64,000 nt of DNA from contig NZ_CP062948.1 of the NCBI RefSeq assembly GCF_014898175.1, positions 2,542,001 through 2,606,000 of the forward strand, given 5' to 3'. Origin of the DNA: Bifidobacterium lemurum (lineage in GTDB: Bacteria; Actinomycetota; Actinomycetes; Actinomycetales; Bifidobacteriaceae). The position numbers and the translations under genes were made by a program. This document shows, one piece after another, positions 63,461-64,000 of the stretch. The notes below the pieces were generated by a model. It was not told where the DNA came from, made no database searches, and saw nothing but the letters and a program-made list of their open reading frames with translations. How positions within the stretch are numbered: the first letter of the stretch is position 1; each line of letters begins with the position of its first letter.

Positions 63461-64000
63461 CGATCGGTGCCACGCGAAGCATGAGACGTTTGGTGCCGGC
63501 GGAGCCGAAGTCGACGGTGATCACCGAATTGCGCCCCTTGTCCTGCAGGTCGACGACGGTGCCGAGTCCGAACTTGTCGTGCGTCACCTTGTCGCCGATC
63601 GAAAAATCGGCGATGTTCAGCTGGTTGTCCTTATCCAGCGAAGACACGGGCTGCGCGGACGAACCGCCGGACTTCGGAGCGACGCGGCGCGTGGTCACCT
63701 TGCCGCCGCGCGTACCGCCATGCGAGGAGCCGGAACCCGAGCGCCCGGAACCATAGGACGAGCCCGAACCGGAACCGTATCGGGAACCGGAGGACCCATA
63801 CGAACGCGAGCCGGAACCCGATCCGTAGGAGCGGCCGCTCGAACCGGAACCATACGATGAGCCTCCATACGAGCCGGAGCCGGAACGGCTGGATCCGCCG
63901 TATCGCGAGCCGGAGCCATACGACGACGATCCCGAACCATACGACGAACCGTATCGGGAACCCGACCCGTACGACGAACCATACGAGGAACCGGAGCCGC
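63450..64000 (-). CDS. pcrA: C-terminal end of a PcrA/UvrD-type helicase with a Gly-Ser-Tyr-rich tail (5' end outside window)
   Basis: The last 183 codons of a gene that enters from the right edge are present. The end IGDKVTHDKFGLGTVVDLQDKG...TKRLMLRVAPIEKL is the Tudor-like C-terminal domain that binds RNA polymerase in PcrA/UvrD1 helicases. Before it lie about 100 residues composed almost only of Gly, Ser, Tyr and Arg in patterns such as GSSYGSGSR. The frame is open to the window edge, so an internal GTG at 63698 is not the true start. The helicase unwinds DNA in repair and transcription-coupled processes; the motor domains are outside the window. Confidence 0.85.
   Translation of the reverse strand, partial: GSGSSYGSSYGSGSRYGSSYGSGSSSYGSGSRYGGSSRSGSGSYGGSSYGSGSSGRSYGSGSGSRSYGSSGSRYGSGSGSSYGSGRSGSGSSHGGTRGGKVTTRRVAPKSGGSSAQPVSSLDKDNQLNIADFSIGDKVTHDKFGLGTVVDLQDKGRNSVITVDFGSAGTKRLMLRVAPIEKL

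Noticed and set aside
63450..63698. Independent 82-residue gene
   Set aside because: The frame continues without a stop to the window edge and encodes the typical end of a PcrA/UvrD helicase, so the internal GTG is not a start.

Overview
The window is a gene-dense, high-GC stretch of actinobacterial chromosome, most likely from a Bifidobacterium (inference). The clues are the fused shikimate kinase/dehydroquinate synthase, a sufBCDSU cluster, bifidobacterial-style membrane-anchored GH3 glycosidases, and the cluster rpsD-DUF948-alaS-ruvX-mltG-aroC-aroKB-aroQ-pyrG. I see no phage, transposase, CRISPR array or rRNA. There is one tRNA gene, tRNA-Leu(GAG).

Layout. 1-4100: the 5' part of lepA, a small membrane protein and a long DivIVA-like coiled-coil protein (all minus), then rpsT (plus). 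4288-7083: a TRIC-type channel, ilvE and rplY (minus). 7328-13811: an alpha/beta hydrolase, the three-gene proton-translocating transhydrogenase pntA1-pntA2-pntB, and a long-chain acyl-CoA synthetase. 13872-15726: an SDR oxidoreductase behind a LysR regulator. 15883-22423: two large paralogous GH3 enzymes with permuted domain order and membrane anchors. 22973-28530: an MFS exporter, an ABC-2/YhgE-like export protein divergent from a TetR regulator, brnQ, and a membrane protein whose tail overlaps brnQ. 28660-31061: a small membrane protein and a two-component system. 31077-36538: era, a CorC/HlyC-type protein, ybeY, phoH, a HIT protein and rsmE, a run of RNA and ribosome maintenance genes. 36631-39067: tRNA-Leu, a SpoU methyltransferase and glgC. 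39308-45736: the Fe-S cluster genes sufB-sufD-sufC-sufS-sufU-sufT-like (minus). 45956-52993: an L,D-transpeptidase, pyrG, aroQ, aroKB and aroC. 53039-59402: a prepilin-peptidase-like gene, mltG, ruvX, alaS, two small membrane proteins and a histidine phosphatase. 59669-60295: rpsD. 60519-63251: a DUF4418/ABC-transporter operon. 63450-64000: the C-terminal end of a PcrA/UvrD helicase.

The most unusual features are at the right end. The ABC ATPase carries an in-frame insertion of about 108 residues, part of which is translated from a dispersed palindromic intergenic repeat also seen near 22.8 kb and 39.2 kb. Its partners are a DUF4418 protein and a permease with a vicinal Cys pair, behind a promoter overlapped by a 17-bp palindrome. 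The helicase next door ends in a long Gly-Ser-Tyr-rich tail. Other points are a perfect 20-bp inverted repeat between sufC and sufS, a 110-bp tandem duplication at the 3' end of pntB, shared promoter motifs in front of the two GH3 genes, and a CxC-x5-CxC cluster in the SufT-like protein. No wholly new multi-gene system is obvious; the DUF4418/ABC operon is the best candidate for unexplored function.
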